Source: an uncultured Clostridia bacterium (GTDB lineage Bacteria; Bacillota; Clostridia; Christensenellales; Borkfalkiaceae). From it: DNA of 12,474 nucleotides. The position numbers and the translations under genes were made by a program. The notes below the pieces were generated by a model, which did not search any database, was not told where the DNA came from, and saw only the letters and a program-made list of their open reading frames with translations. Shown here piece after piece: positions 12,141 to 12,474 of this stretch. How positions within the stretch are numbered: position 1 is the stretch's first letter; each line of letters opens with the position of its first letter. The stretch covers positions 1 through 12,474 of the forward strand of contig CAKQSI010000051.1 in assembly GCA_934272745.1 (NCBI GenBank). The letters are read 5' to 3'.

Positions 12141-12474
12141 AATATTACCTCAAAAATAAAATGGGCTTTAAAGAAAACCGGTTATAAAATACAATTGTTT
12201 CCGTTTGGCGGGAAAATATGCGGACGGGCAGGGGTAAACTATCCCTGCAGTGTGGAATTTTACCGTTTATAGCATAGGAAACGCGGCTGAAAAACCGATT
12301 AAAAAGGGCGCCGCCGCGCAATCGGAAACAAAAGCGCGGGAAGACGTGGAAAAACGCGATGTAAAAATGCACTGAAACGAAAAAAGAACGTCGACGATGA
12401 CAGGGAAAACGAAAGACCGTGAGAAAGTCGGAGGCGGGAAAAATATGTAAAAAGAAAAGGCGGGGGCGCCGAAG
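12141..12474. other. Region right of the hemolysin III gene with no gene seen
   Basis: It holds the minus-strand ribosome binding site GAGGT (12151-12147) and AT-rich DNA expected of a promoter. TATA-like hexamers (near 12181-12186 and 12266-12271 on the minus strand) lack a convincing -35 partner. The rest to the window edge is purine-rich and shows no ORF with a ribosome binding site on either strand. Confidence 0.5.

Overview
The window looks like chromosomal DNA of an anaerobic, endospore-forming Bacillota (Clostridia-type) bacterium. The evidence is a SpoIIE sporulation phosphatase, a rubrerythrin, a CxxC-repeat secreted lipoprotein of a style common in Clostridia, AGGAGG-type ribosome binding sites and a textbook sigma-A promoter. 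By eye the DNA is moderately GC-rich. No phage, insertion sequence, CRISPR, rRNA or tRNA gene was recognised.

Layout. 1-575: perhaps the last codons of a gene entering from the left, a perfect 15-bp hairpin, then about 460 bases without a convincing gene. 576-3200 (minus): a large surface lipoprotein with three copies of a 107-residue CxxC repeat block and a C-terminal endonuclease/exonuclease/phosphatase domain. 3201-3511: divergent promoters and a degenerate 20-bp tandem array. 3512-4977 (plus): a two-gene operon joined by an ATGA overlap, a YwaF-like membrane protein and an Sfp-type phosphopantetheinyl transferase carrying an internal 7-residue repeat. 4978-5922: a 945-bp intergenic region with terminators, an AT-rich stretch, a striking cluster of DnaA boxes (5273-5533) and more tandem repeats. 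5923-8208 (plus): spoIIE. 8209-8828: repeats, a good promoter and a possible 29-codon gene. 8829-9359: an unrecognised small membrane protein. 9360-9761: repeats, a strong terminator and a foldable leader. 9762-10352: rubrerythrin. 10539-10819: two very small adjacent genes, one Cys/Gly-rich and basic, the other ending PVQDADDL. 11022-12140 (minus): a hemolysin III/PAQR-family membrane protein with an unusual ~165-residue charged N-terminal extension, ending at a bidirectional terminator shared with the plus-strand genes. 12141-12474: no gene seen.

Two things stand out. First, the DnaA-box cluster between the phosphopantetheinyl transferase gene and spoIIE has two perfect and several near-perfect boxes, the central five spaced about 19-23 bp, next to an AT-rich stretch. 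It could be a replication origin away from dnaA, a DnaA-titration locus, or a DnaA-responsive regulatory region for spoIIE. Second, most intergenic regions contain their own unrelated short tandem duplication (units of about 20, 33, 35, 53 and 34 bp), in three cases ending at or just before a ribosome binding site. Similar in-frame expansions occur inside two proteins, suggesting a lineage prone to slippage or tandem duplication.

The genes do not form one pathway. The plausible functional units are the YwaF-like/PPTase operon, and the possible rubrerythrin/Cys-rich peptide/PVQDADDL group.
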